NCBI GenBank assembly: GCA_021848375.1
Contig: JAJZUR010000073.1
Location: forward strand, 1-7,777
Direction of reading: 5' to 3'
Source: Pseudomonadota bacterium
Lineage (GTDB): Bacteria; Pseudomonadota; Gammaproteobacteria; UBA6186; Azoamicaceae
DNA length: 7,777 bases
Below are positions 1 to 6,424 of this stretch, piece by piece. The notes under the pieces are model-generated. The model did no database searches and had not been told where the DNA came from. It saw nothing but the letters and a program-made list of their open reading frames with translations. The position numbers and the translations under genes are program-made. Position 1 is the first letter of the stretch. Every line of letters begins with the position of its first letter.

Positions 1-130
1 GATAAAAAAATAATAATTGTTACTTTTCATGTTTTGAATTCCATTTTATTTCGTCTATGACGTTTAATTTCCAAACTGGTTATAAAATAGGGCTAATTGC
101 TTTTTATATCAGCTATACCTTTTATTGTAT

Positions 131-169
131 GTTGACTGCCATAGAGTGTCAACCGGTATCGTATATAAC
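131..169 (+). promoter_or_regulatory. Possible promoter/operator region upstream of the exonuclease gene
   Basis: A perfect 6-bp inverted repeat, GTTGAC (131-136) and GTCAAC (148-153), flanks an 11-base spacer. The left arm overlaps a TTGACT hexamer (132-137) that could be a -35 box. A TATAAC (164-169) follows, but it lies too far from TTGACT for a standard sigma-70 spacing, while the better-spaced hexamer GGTATC (155-160) is a weak -10. The repeat could be an operator or chance in AT-rich DNA. The rest of positions 1-194 holds no gene that I can see. Confidence 0.3.
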
Positions 170-194
170 CTTTTTATAAACAACCTTGAACGTT

Positions 195-974
195 ATGATA
201 CGGATAATTACGCTGAATGTGAACGGAATTCGCTCTGCCGAAAAAAAGGGATTCTTTAGTTGGCTTTCAAAACAAAATGCGGATGTGGTCTGTTTGCAAG
301 AAACACGCGCACCTCAGTCTTTATTAAGCGCCTTCCCCTTTACCCCCAAAGGCTATCATGCCTTTTTTTGCGATGCTAAGAAGAAAGGTTATAGCGGTGT
401 TGCGCTTTATACCCGCGAGAAGCCAGATCAAATCCACACCAATCTAGGGTGGCACGAAGCCGACAATGAAGGACGCTATTTACAAGCCGATTTTGGCAAA
501 TTGAGTGTCGCCTCTCTTTATTTACCCTCCGGAACCAGTGGAGAGGCGAGACAAGCCATCAAATATGATTTTCTATCCCATTACGAAAAACGCTTACAAA
601 AACAGCGACAAGACGGGCGTGAATATATTTTATGTGGCGATTGGAATATCGCGCACCAGAATATTGATCTCAAAAATTGGCGCTCAAACCAAAAAAATTC
701 AGGATTTCTTCCTGAAGAGCGCGCGTGGCTCGATAAACTGTTCGGCCCGCTCGGTTATGTGGATGCTTTTCGAGTGATAAACCACGAACCCGATCAATAT
801 ACCTGGTGGTCACATCGCGGGCAAGCAAGACAGAATAATGTGGGATGGAGGATTGATTATCAAATTATTACTCCCGGCTTAAAAAATAAAATCTTAGCGG
901 TCAATATTTACAAGGAAGAACAATTTTCCGATCATGCGCCACTCATCATCGACTATGATCTGACATTATCCTAA
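195..974 (+). CDS. xth: Exonuclease III / AP endonuclease family protein, Crc-like, active site intact
   Basis: This 259-residue protein belongs to the endonuclease/exonuclease/phosphatase fold. Xth enzymes cut DNA 5' of abasic sites and degrade 3' ends during base-excision repair. Visible motifs are LNVNGIRS (7-14), LQET with metal-ligand Glu36, GYSGVALY (65-72), SLYLPSG with Tyr109, GDWNIAH with Asp149 and Asn151 (148-154), GWRIDY (217-222) and the C-terminal SDHAPL with Asp246 and His247. Overall sequence and length resemble Pseudomonas Crc more than E. coli Xth, including KNWR, ERAWLD, LGY-DA, PGL and the ending APLIIDYD. From memory, Pseudomonas Crc has lost nuclease residues at these positions (LQDT, GSLYVAH, QHAPL), whereas all are present here, so I call a nuclease. 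ATG at 195 is preferred because family members begin close to M-R-I-I; a TTG at 186 would add three residues, and neither has a clear ribosome binding site. It converges on the ankyrin gene with 21 bases between stops and no obvious terminator hairpin. Confidence 0.93.
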   Translation: MIRIITLNVNGIRSAEKKGFFSWLSKQNADVVCLQETRAPQSLLSAFPFTPKGYHAFFCDAKKKGYSGVALYTREKPDQIHTNLGWHEADNEGRYLQADFGKLSVASLYLPSGTSGEARQAIKYDFLSHYEKRLQKQRQDGREYILCGDWNIAHQNIDLKNWRSNQKNSGFLPEERAWLDKLFGPLGYVDAFRVINHEPDQYTWWSHRGQARQNNVGWRIDYQIITPGLKNKILAVNIYKEEQFSDHAPLIIDYDLTLS

Positions 975-995
975 ACTCCGATCCTGATGTGTATA

Positions 996-2516
996 TTACA
1001 GCTTTTTTGAAGTATCTGTTCGTTTTGCACCACAGTTACGAAGCTGTTGTTGAATATCAGGAGATGCAGTTTCCATCGCTACATCTAATGGTTTTTTTCC
1101 ATCACTCTCTCGCGTTAGATTGACGTCCATGTATTGGCTTGCAATCAATTCTCCACTAATCAAACGGCGAACAATATTCGCATCATTGTTTTCAATTGCT
1201 AAGAATAAGAAATCTTCTGTAGTAGTGGTCAATCTATCTTTGAGATTATAACTTAATAACACTTTCACAGCTGACCATAAACCTTTTTTTATTGCGTGAT
1301 CTAAGGGTGTTTCTCCATTAATTGGCTTATTCCCATTTAAGTATTTGTTATCTATCAATTCGCCTGAAAATAGTCTTGGAATGATCCCTTCCAATCTTTC
1401 TTCTATTGCAACCCATAAAAAATCTTCAGTTGCATATGTGTTATTCTTAATAAAATTCACCAGTGTGCGAACGTCGTTTTTTTTCATTGCCTCTGAGATG
1501 GGCTGTAGATTTACAGGGGTATTAGCCGTTTTATTAAAAGAAAACAACAGACTCTTAGCTGCTTCCTGCTTTTGTAAGCCGCTAATGTCATGGCCGACTG
1601 AGGCTGCCAATTTGGGTGCGTTCAGCAATGCTAAAAGATGATCTAAAGGTCCTTCTTTTAGATTTAACCGAGATTTATCTTCACCGGCAACCAAACGAAT
1701 CAATCGCTCAAGGTTTCCAGCCTCTCGTGATATTTTTTCGAGTAATTGTTCATCCTCTGGACTTAAAAGCCAATTCAGCGTCACAGCTGCTCGTTGTTTA
1801 TCTGCCCTTACTGCAACCGAATACAAACTATCCGTGCGATTAAAATCGACGTTTGACATAACGCCAACCCCATTCGGAGATGCAATAATCATTGGAATAC
1901 CAAATTTGTCATCTGTCCCAGGGTGAGAAGACACACTGATGGGATTTGGTGAAAGCTGATCGCTTAAGTTATCACATTTCATTTCCGGTGTCGTTGCTGA
2001 AAATATACCCACTCGACAAGGTGTATCTCGATTATAAGTGACATTATCAAAACTTTTTTTGTGTTCAGCCATCGACTGATTACTGTCTGGCTGTCCATGT
2101 GCCCAGTGGTTCATCCGCAATAGCAAGGTTTCGTTTTTCCAGGGCATATTTTGCGTCGTAAAGAAAATATCGACATTCGCTGAATCCACCCCGGATGATT
2201 TTAGCGCCATTATGATCTTTGACGGTAAATGCGCAAGCGCATCTTTTGGTAGTCGCACAGTTACAACAGAACCAGGCGTTCCTGCATAATCCGCTTCATT
2301 TGCTTCTGAAGTGCCATTGGGATGATAAGGATGAAAGACTAAGGCTCTTGGGAGGGGGGCCCAAATCGCGCCATCTTTATGCGTATAAAGCAAGGTCAGA
2401 TCTAAATCATGACTTAACCGCGTAAAGCCATACATTGTATTGTCATATTTAAGTTCAAATGGTTTAGTTATAAAGTCAGCTAATATTTGTTCTTGAAGTT
2501 TACCAGTATCTTCCAC
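996..2516 (-). CDS. Ankyrin-repeat protein with unrecognised N-terminal region; possible effector
   Basis: This 506-residue protein has no recognised enzyme motif. The C-terminal third (about 339-496) carries degenerate ankyrin repeats, clearest at NGETPLDHAIKKG (400-412) plus VKVLLSYN, and at DGKKPLDVA (472-480) plus the ending NCGA. Residues about 361-424 and 431-496 are two copies of one module. Residues 1-330 are unfamiliar: mixed alpha/beta in appearance, rich in Asn, Asp, His and Pro, with no signal peptide or membrane segment, so a soluble protein is likely. The start is GTG at 2516, because an in-frame TAA lies two codons upstream and AGAGGA (2529-2524) sits 7 bases before it. An out-of-frame ATG overlaps this start at 2518. 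The gene follows rph by 54 bases on the same strand, the usual place of pyrE, and has its own -10 box. Ankyrin proteins of intracellular Legionellales are often secreted type IV effectors; that role here is inference only, and I see no clear secretion signal. Confidence 0.8.
   Translation of the reverse strand: MEDTGKLQEQILADFITKPFELKYDNTMYGFTRLSHDLDLTLLYTHKDGAIWAPLPRALVFHPYHPNGTSEANEADYAGTPGSVVTVRLPKDALAHLPSKIIMALKSSGVDSANVDIFFTTQNMPWKNETLLLRMNHWAHGQPDSNQSMAEHKKSFDNVTYNRDTPCRVGIFSATTPEMKCDNLSDQLSPNPISVSSHPGTDDKFGIPMIIASPNGVGVMSNVDFNRTDSLYSVAVRADKQRAAVTLNWLLSPEDEQLLEKISREAGNLERLIRLVAGEDKSRLNLKEGPLDHLLALLNAPKLAASVGHDISGLQKQEAAKSLLFSFNKTANTPVNLQPISEAMKKNDVRTLVNFIKNNTYATEDFLWVAIEERLEGIIPRLFSGELIDNKYLNGNKPINGETPLDHAIKKGLWSAVKVLLSYNLKDRLTTTTEDFLFLAIENNDANIVRRLISGELIASQYMDVNLTRESDGKKPLDVAMETASPDIQQQLRNCGAKRTDTSKKL
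1029..1436 (-). repeat. Tandem duplicated ankyrin module inside the 996-2516 gene
   Basis: Two consecutive protein modules with about a 70-residue period occur at residues 361-424 (DNA 1436-1245) and 431-496 (DNA 1226-1029). Shared landmarks in the same order are TEDFL (363 and 433), AIE (370 and 440), RL followed by SGELI (384 and 454), a Tyr (392 and 462) and PLD (404 and 476). The DNA copies have diverged substantially, so the duplication is old or selection has acted on the protein. Each module fits two ankyrin-like helical hairpins. Confidence 0.75.
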
Positions 2517-2549
2517 ATCTTATTCCTCTTTCAAAGCCGGTTGGTTTTT

Positions 2550-2555
2550 ATTATA
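2550..2555 (-). promoter_or_regulatory. -10 box of a probable promoter for the ankyrin gene
   Basis: A perfect TATAAT on the minus strand lies in the rph-ankyrin gap, about 34 bases before the GTG start, giving a predicted leader of roughly 27 bases that contains the AGAGGA ribosome binding site. No good -35 is at 16-18 bases; a TTGAAC overlapping the end of rph is 23 bases away, which is too far. The gene could therefore be expressed apart from rph. Confidence 0.5.
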
Positions 2556-2570
2556 GACTAGATCTTAAAA

Positions 2571-3290
2571 TCACCCTTGTTCAAGTATCGCTTTTTGTTT
2601 TGCAATTAACGTCGAAATACCTTTTTTAGCCAAATCTAACATACCTTGTAATTCTGGGACATCAAATGGGCTTTTTTCAGCTGTGCCTTGCACTTCAATA
2701 AAAGTGCCTTTCTCGGTCATGACAATATTCATATCTGTCTCAGCATTAGAATCTTCTGCATAATCTAAATCCAAAATTGGCAAATCTTTATAAATTCCGA
2801 CCGATACTGCCGCGATTAAATATTTTAAGGGGTTGGTTTTCAACGCACCTTGCTTTCGTAGCTGTTTAAGTGCATCCGCCAATGCCACACAACCACCTGT
2901 AATACTCGCAGTTCGAGTACCACCATCCGCCTGGATCACATCACAATCTATATTAATGGTAAATTCACCTAACGCGGTTAAATCGACTGCTGAGCGCAAT
3001 GCGCGGCCAATTAACCGTTGAATTTCTTGCGTACGCCCAGATGGGCCGCCCCGATTTTCCCGTTGCATGCGTTCTGTCGTTGAGCGCGGTAACATACCAT
3101 ATTCTGCGGTAACCCAGCCTTGATTGGTGCCTTTTAAAAATTTAGGCACTCCTGGTACAACGCTTGCCGTGCAGATCACTTTGGTATCCCCAAATTCGAT
3201 GAGCACTGAGCCTTCTGCATGCTTAATGTAGTGTCGCGTGATACGAATATCACGTAATTCATCTCTAGAACGAGCGCTTGGTCGCATCAT
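2571..3290 (-). CDS. rph: Ribonuclease PH
   Basis: Ribonuclease PH is a phosphorolytic 3'-5' exoribonuclease that trims the 3' ends of tRNA precursors using inorganic phosphate, normally as a ring-shaped hexamer in the cytoplasm. The 239-residue product has the family's usual length and an intact C-terminus. Visible motifs are MRPSARS at the start, KHAEGSVLIEFGDTKV (23-38), TAEYGMLPRST (61-71), EIQRLIGRALR (89-99), the phosphate-binding ADGGTRTASITGG with Arg126 (121-133), and the catalytic-site aspartates Asp180 and Asp186 in AED and ETDMN, followed by EVQGTAE. The first of two adjacent ATGs (3290) is chosen because AGGA (3303-3300) lies 9 bases upstream; starting at the second (3287) would match the E. 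coli N-terminus equally well. It follows algC by 41 bases on the same strand, with no convincing terminator between. pyrE, its common downstream partner, is absent. Confidence 0.97.
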   Translation of the reverse strand: MMRPSARSRDELRDIRITRHYIKHAEGSVLIEFGDTKVICTASVVPGVPKFLKGTNQGWVTAEYGMLPRSTTERMQRENRGGPSGRTQEIQRLIGRALRSAVDLTALGEFTINIDCDVIQADGGTRTASITGGCVALADALKQLRKQGALKTNPLKYLIAAVSVGIYKDLPILDLDYAEDSNAETDMNIVMTEKGTFIEVQGTAEKSPFDVPELQGMLDLAKKGISTLIAKQKAILEQG

Positions 3291-3331
3291 AACTATTATT
3301 CCTAATGAATGATAAAAAAGAAAATCTTATC

Positions 3332-4732
3332 TTAAAAGGGCAGTACCCAGGTTGGCTCAACGGCCAACATCAGCGATCGAAATTCTGCTTGGATCCGTTG
3401 CAAAGCAGAAGGTGTGTCTCCCTCAAAACGCAAAATTAAATTCGGCCCCGTATTTGAAGGGCGAACCAAACCAAATCCATCCTCAAAATCAACGCGAAGC
3501 CCATCAATGGTACTAATTTTTGCATCTTTAAATCTCGCATTTTCGATCATCTTTTGGACTTGTTCAAACTTACTGGTTTCGGTTGCGCTTAAAATCAATT
3601 CCGGCGTATTCACACTGTCTGGCAGCGTACTAAAAATTTCTGAAACGGTTCTCTTGGATTTTTCCGACGCAATAATTTCCAACAGCCTAGCACCCGCATA
3701 TAAGGCATCATCAAAACCGAACCACCGATCTTTAAAAAATAAATGTCCGCTCATCTCGCCTGCTAATAAGGCACCGGTTTCTTGCATTTTCGCTTTAATG
3801 AGAGAATGTCCCGTCTTCCACATTAAGGGCTCTCCTCCTAATTTTTCAACCACATCTGCGACGTGCCGCGTACATTTAACATCAAAAATAATTTTAGCGT
3901 GCGGACATCTTCCGATGATCTCTTTTGCAAATAACATTAATTGCCGATCTGGCCAAATAATTTTACCTTCATTATCAACAACACCTAATCGATCCCCATC
4001 GCCATCAAAAGCTAACCCTAAATCCGCTTTTTGCGTCAAAACCGCCCCAATCAAATGGGTCAAATTTTTGGGTTGCCCTGGATCGGGATGATGATTTGGA
4101 AAACGACCATCTACTTCGCAAAAGAGCGGCACGACTTCACAACCTAATGCTTTATATAATAAGGGCGCTATTACGCCTGCAACCCCATTTCCACAATCCA
4201 CCACGATTTTCAATGGATTAGGCAGTTTTATGTCTTTTTTGATCATCTCTATATACGCGTCAAAAACATTTTTTTCGCTCTTTTGTCCTTGCCCGGTTTG
4301 AAAAGCGTTCCTTTCAATCATCGTATATAAACTTAAAATCCCTTCCCCATATAATGCCTTACCCCCAATCATAATTTTAAGGCCGTTATAATTGGATGGA
4401 TTATGACTACCCGTAATCATGATCCCAGAAGGAATATTCAGATACTGTGTTGCAAAATATAACAATGGTGTTGGTACCATACCAATATCGACGACATCAC
4501 AACCCGTTGCTAAAATTCCTGCCTGTAGTGCAGCTTGTAAACTAGCGCCAGAAAGTCGGCCATCGCGACCCACAATTACTGCGCATTCACCCGCTTCTAA
4601 AACGGTTGTTCCTATCGCCTGGCCAATTGCTTCGACAACGGCTTCGGTTAACGTTTCTTCAACAATCCCTCGAATATCATAAGCCCGGAAGATTTCTTTG
4701 GGGCACTTAAAAGAAAGATGATGATTACTCAA
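3332..4732 (-). CDS. algC: Phosphomannomutase/phosphoglucomutase (AlgC type)
   Basis: This enzyme interconverts mannose 6-phosphate with mannose 1-phosphate and the matching glucose phosphates through a phosphoserine intermediate, feeding GDP-mannose and UDP-glucose synthesis for LPS and other surface sugars. The 466-residue length matches AlgC (about 463). The four domains are marked by IFRAYDIRG (14-22), the catalytic-serine loop TGSHNP with Ser109 (107-112), the magnesium loop DGDGDR (243-248), the sugar-specificity loop GEMSGH (325-330) and the phosphate-binding loop RPSNTGP (424-430). All key residues are present. The start is TTG at 4732: a perfect GGAGGT (4746-4741) lies 8 bases upstream inside the end of dut, and the start overlaps the dut stop by 8 bases, so translation is probably coupled. 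The dut-algC pairing is common in gammaproteobacteria; argB, often the next gene, is missing here. Confidence 0.97.
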   Translation of the reverse strand: MSNHHLSFKCPKEIFRAYDIRGIVEETLTEAVVEAIGQAIGTTVLEAGECAVIVGRDGRLSGASLQAALQAGILATGCDVVDIGMVPTPLLYFATQYLNIPSGIMITGSHNPSNYNGLKIMIGGKALYGEGILSLYTMIERNAFQTGQGQKSEKNVFDAYIEMIKKDIKLPNPLKIVVDCGNGVAGVIAPLLYKALGCEVVPLFCEVDGRFPNHHPDPGQPKNLTHLIGAVLTQKADLGLAFDGDGDRLGVVDNEGKIIWPDRQLMLFAKEIIGRCPHAKIIFDVKCTRHVADVVEKLGGEPLMWKTGHSLIKAKMQETGALLAGEMSGHLFFKDRWFGFDDALYAGARLLEIIASEKSKRTVSEIFSTLPDSVNTPELILSATETSKFEQVQKMIENARFKDAKISTIDGLRVDFEDGFGLVRPSNTGPNLILRFEGDTPSALQRIQAEFRSLMLAVEPTWVLPF

Positions 4733-5201
4733 CCGTGATTACCTCCATACGCCCGGTATGACCAAATCGACCTTCTCCACGTTGTGAGGTTTCTATAAAT
4801 GTTTTCACCACTTCAAATTTTGCTTGAACAACCGGAATAATCACAAGCTGTGCAATGCGCTCTCCAATTTCAACGGTAAAAGGCGCATGCCCACGATTCC
4901 AACAGGAGATTAAAATTTCACCTTGGTAATCCGAGTCGATCAATCCGACTAAATTACCAAGCACTATCCCGTGTTTATGTCCTAAACCGGATCTCGGTAG
5001 AATCATTGCGGCCAACGTCGGATCGCCCATATAAATCGAAATCCCCGTACCGATTAACTTGGCCTCACCCGGCAAAATTTGTAAGGGGGCGTCAAGACAG
5101 GCTCTAAGATCTAAACCTGCTGCACCCTCTGTCGCATAATGCGGAAGGGGGATCTGAGATCCGATTTTAGGATCTAAGATCTTTAATTGAATACGCTGCA
5201 T
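4725..5201 (-). CDS. dut: Deoxyuridine triphosphatase (dUTPase)
   Basis: The homotrimeric dUTPase hydrolyses dUTP to dUMP and pyrophosphate, keeping uracil out of DNA and supplying the thymidylate precursor. At 158 residues it has the typical bacterial length. All five family motifs are visible: AAGLDLRA (27-34), PRSGLGHKHGI (69-79), GNLVGLIDSDYQGEI with catalytic Asp89 (82-96), GERIAQLVIIPV (113-124) and the C-terminal lid RGEGRFGHTG with Phe146 (141-150). ATG at 5201 begins three bases after the stop of the traT-like gene; AGGGG inside that gene is 11 bases upstream, a rather long spacing, so coupling to upstream translation is likely. Its last codons carry the ribosome binding site for algC. 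The usual upstream partner coaBC (dfp) is absent. Confidence 0.98.
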   Translation of the reverse strand: MQRIQLKILDPKIGSQIPLPHYATEGAAGLDLRACLDAPLQILPGEAKLIGTGISIYMGDPTLAAMILPRSGLGHKHGIVLGNLVGLIDSDYQGEILISCWNRGHAPFTVEIGERIAQLVIIPVVQAKFEVVKTFIETSQRGEGRFGHTGRMEVITVE

Positions 5202-5204
5202 GGT

Positions 5205-5960
5205 TTAGAATACCCCTGTAATAGAACGGGTTAATCCATTGACCAATAAAGGTACTGCTTGCTTAAATTTTAAATTCACTTTATTCGCGGTACTGACAAT
5301 TCGAGTTTGATAACGTTTCCAATCTACCTTTTCCGTAGAGGTTATTTCACGCACCCCCCGAGTGCCTTGTTTTAAACGTGCGCTGGTTTTTTCTCTCACC
5401 ACGACAGAATTACCTACTCGCTCTGAAATTTGCATATCGACAATCACACTGTAAACAACATCTTGCACCATCGCATCCGTTACAGTTGAAACCGTCGCTC
5501 CGACCAAACCACCAACCACTGCCCCCTTGCCTCTATCATTGCGGGAGGACACCACGCTGCCGGCCGCCGCTCCAACGACGGCACCACCCAATGCTGCGCC
5601 AAATCCCTGATGTAATTCATGCTCCGCATCCCGTAGATCTGTTCTCGCCACTTGCAGCACATTGGCTTGTAATAGGTAGTGTGCTTGCTCTGGAACTGTC
5701 ACAATGTGATAGCCTTTGGCGGCCATTGCCTCTTCTACTGGGCGTGTAAGATCCAACTCCGCCTTATCAGTAGTATTTCGAATCTGTAAAAAAACCATTT
5801 TTTTATCGCTGGTCGCGGGATCTAAAAAAATGGTTGAACTCATCCGAGTCTGCACATCAAGATGTCTTTTATTAATCGCCGTATGGGTTGCTCCACAACC
5901 CCCTAATAGTGTAACCACACCTATTGTTATGATAATGCTAATTCCCTTCAAATAAGACAT
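5205..5960 (-). CDS. traT: TraT-like outer-membrane lipoprotein (complement resistance / surface exclusion family)
   Basis: This 251-residue protein matches plasmid TraT along its whole length. Shared features are the start of the mature chain CGA-TAI-KR-L-V-T-MS-TI-L-PA, FLQIRNT, AKGYHIVT, LLQANVL, DLR, two Gly/Ala-rich hydrophobic segments (about 119-138 and 145-160), DAMVQDV-Y, QISER, RLKQGT, YQTRIVS-ANKVNLKF and a C-terminal SIT. The signal peptide is a short basic stretch, a hydrophobic core and the lipobox LGGC ending at Cys22; Gly at the next position does not fit an inner-membrane retention signal, so outer-membrane sorting is expected. I chose ATG at 5960 over a GTG five codons upstream because GGAG (5971-5968) lies 7 bases before it. 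F-plasmid TraT blocks mating-pair formation and increases serum resistance; here no conjugation gene is nearby, so a surface role is inferred. It heads the dut-algC unit, three bases before dut. Confidence 0.92.
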   Translation of the reverse strand: MSYLKGISIIITIGVVTLLGGCGATHTAINKRHLDVQTRMSSTIFLDPATSDKKMVFLQIRNTTDKAELDLTRPVEEAMAAKGYHIVTVPEQAHYLLQANVLQVARTDLRDAEHELHQGFGAALGGAVVGAAAGSVVSSRNDRGKGAVVGGLVGATVSTVTDAMVQDVVYSVIVDMQISERVGNSVVVREKTSARLKQGTRGVREITSTEKVDWKRYQTRIVSTANKVNLKFKQAVPLLVNGLTRSITGVF

Positions 5961-6011
5961 ACGATTGCTCCACACATTGGGTAGCCCTAAAAATTAACCC
6001 TTAGTTGAACT

Positions 6012-6027
6012 GTATTAGAGTATACCA
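6012..6027 (-). promoter_or_regulatory. Extended -10 promoter for the traT-dut-algC unit
   Basis: On the minus strand TATACT (6024-6019) is preceded by TGG (6027-6025), giving an extended -10 element. No good -35 lies 17 bases upstream, which is tolerable for extended -10 promoters. A predicted start near 6012 leaves a leader of about 50 bases. A G-rich tract lies directly upstream. Confidence 0.45.
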
Positions 6028-6097
6028 TCCTCTCACCCCTGGAAATCCCCCTGCCCCCTTCTCTGTCCCAGTTTAAGAAAATTAACTTAAAAAATAC

Positions 6098-6127
6098 TTG
6101 ATCATGAAGCCATTTTTTTGTTATAAC
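6098..6127 (+). promoter_or_regulatory. Sigma-70-type promoter of rpmB-rpmG-birA
   Basis: TTGATC (6098-6103) and TATAAC (6122-6127) are separated by 18 bases, and the -10 carries an upstream TG (6119-6120) at the extended position. AT-rich DNA (6071-6097) upstream could act as an UP element. Predicted transcription starts near 6134, leaving about 40 bases of leader, and GAGGA (6165-6169) sits 6 bases before the rpmB ATG. Confidence 0.65.
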
Positions 6128-6175
6128 AGCGCATATCTTTATCATTTATGAGTTGGATTCAGGCGAGGATGTATC

Positions 6176-6412
6176 ATGTCTAGAGTATGTCAGGTGACTG
6201 GGAAGGCTGTTATGGCAGGTAACAACGTTTCTCATTCTAATCGAAAAATTAAACGGCGCTTTTTACCAAATCTCCAAGAACACCGTTTTTTGGTACCCAG
6301 CGAAAATCGCTATATTAAGTTAAGGGTGTCGCATAAAGGTATGCGTACCATAGACAAATTGGGAATTGAAGCGGTTATCGCAAAACTACGCGCACGCGGT
6401 GAAAAAATTTAA
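6176..6412 (+). CDS. rpmB: Large ribosomal subunit protein bL28
   Basis: L28 is a structural protein of the 50S subunit. The 78-residue product has the standard length and signature: SRVCQVTGK at the start, AGNNVSHS, IKRRFLPNLQEHRF (25-38), LRVSHKGMRTIDK (49-61) and the ending LRARGEKI. It has a single cysteine, so it is the non-zinc form seen in E. coli. GAGGA 6 bases upstream of ATG supports the start. It is first in a three-gene unit with rpmG 12 bases downstream, the conserved rpmB-rpmG pair. Confidence 0.98.
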   Translation: MSRVCQVTGKAVMAGNNVSHSNRKIKRRFLPNLQEHRFLVPSENRYIKLRVSHKGMRTIDKLGIEAVIAKLRARGEKI

Positions 6413-6424
6413 AAGGGTTATATC

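Noticed and set aside
505..777. 90-codon open frame inside the exonuclease gene
   Set aside because: Same-strand shadow frame fully inside a gene whose motifs are all in the other frame.
3291..3331. Possible terminator between algC and rph (GATAA/TTATC pairing with a T-run)
   Set aside because: The stem is only five AT pairs and the T-run lies inside the loop rather than after the stem, so it would not work as an intrinsic terminator.
3414..4091. Plus-strand 225-codon open frame opposite algC
   Set aside because: It lies entirely inside the confidently assigned algC on the other strand, is rich in Ser, Pro and Lys without any domain, and has no supporting ribosome binding site.
5378..5749. 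Plus-strand 123-codon open frame opposite the traT-like gene
   Set aside because: Its Pro/Leu/Arg/His-rich composition is typical of an antisense shadow of the Gly/Ala-rich TraT segment; the TraT match on the minus strand is full length.
5205..5960. TraT-like gene as evidence of an integrated conjugative element
   Set aside because: No other transfer, integrase or att-like sequence is present, and the gene is tightly joined to dut, so it behaves as a resident chromosomal gene.
5961..5975. GTG start at 5975 for the TraT-like gene
   Set aside because: It would put Trp-Ser-Asn-Arg ahead of a normal signal peptide and leave the GGAG inside the gene; ATG at 5960 has that GGAG at 7-base spacing.
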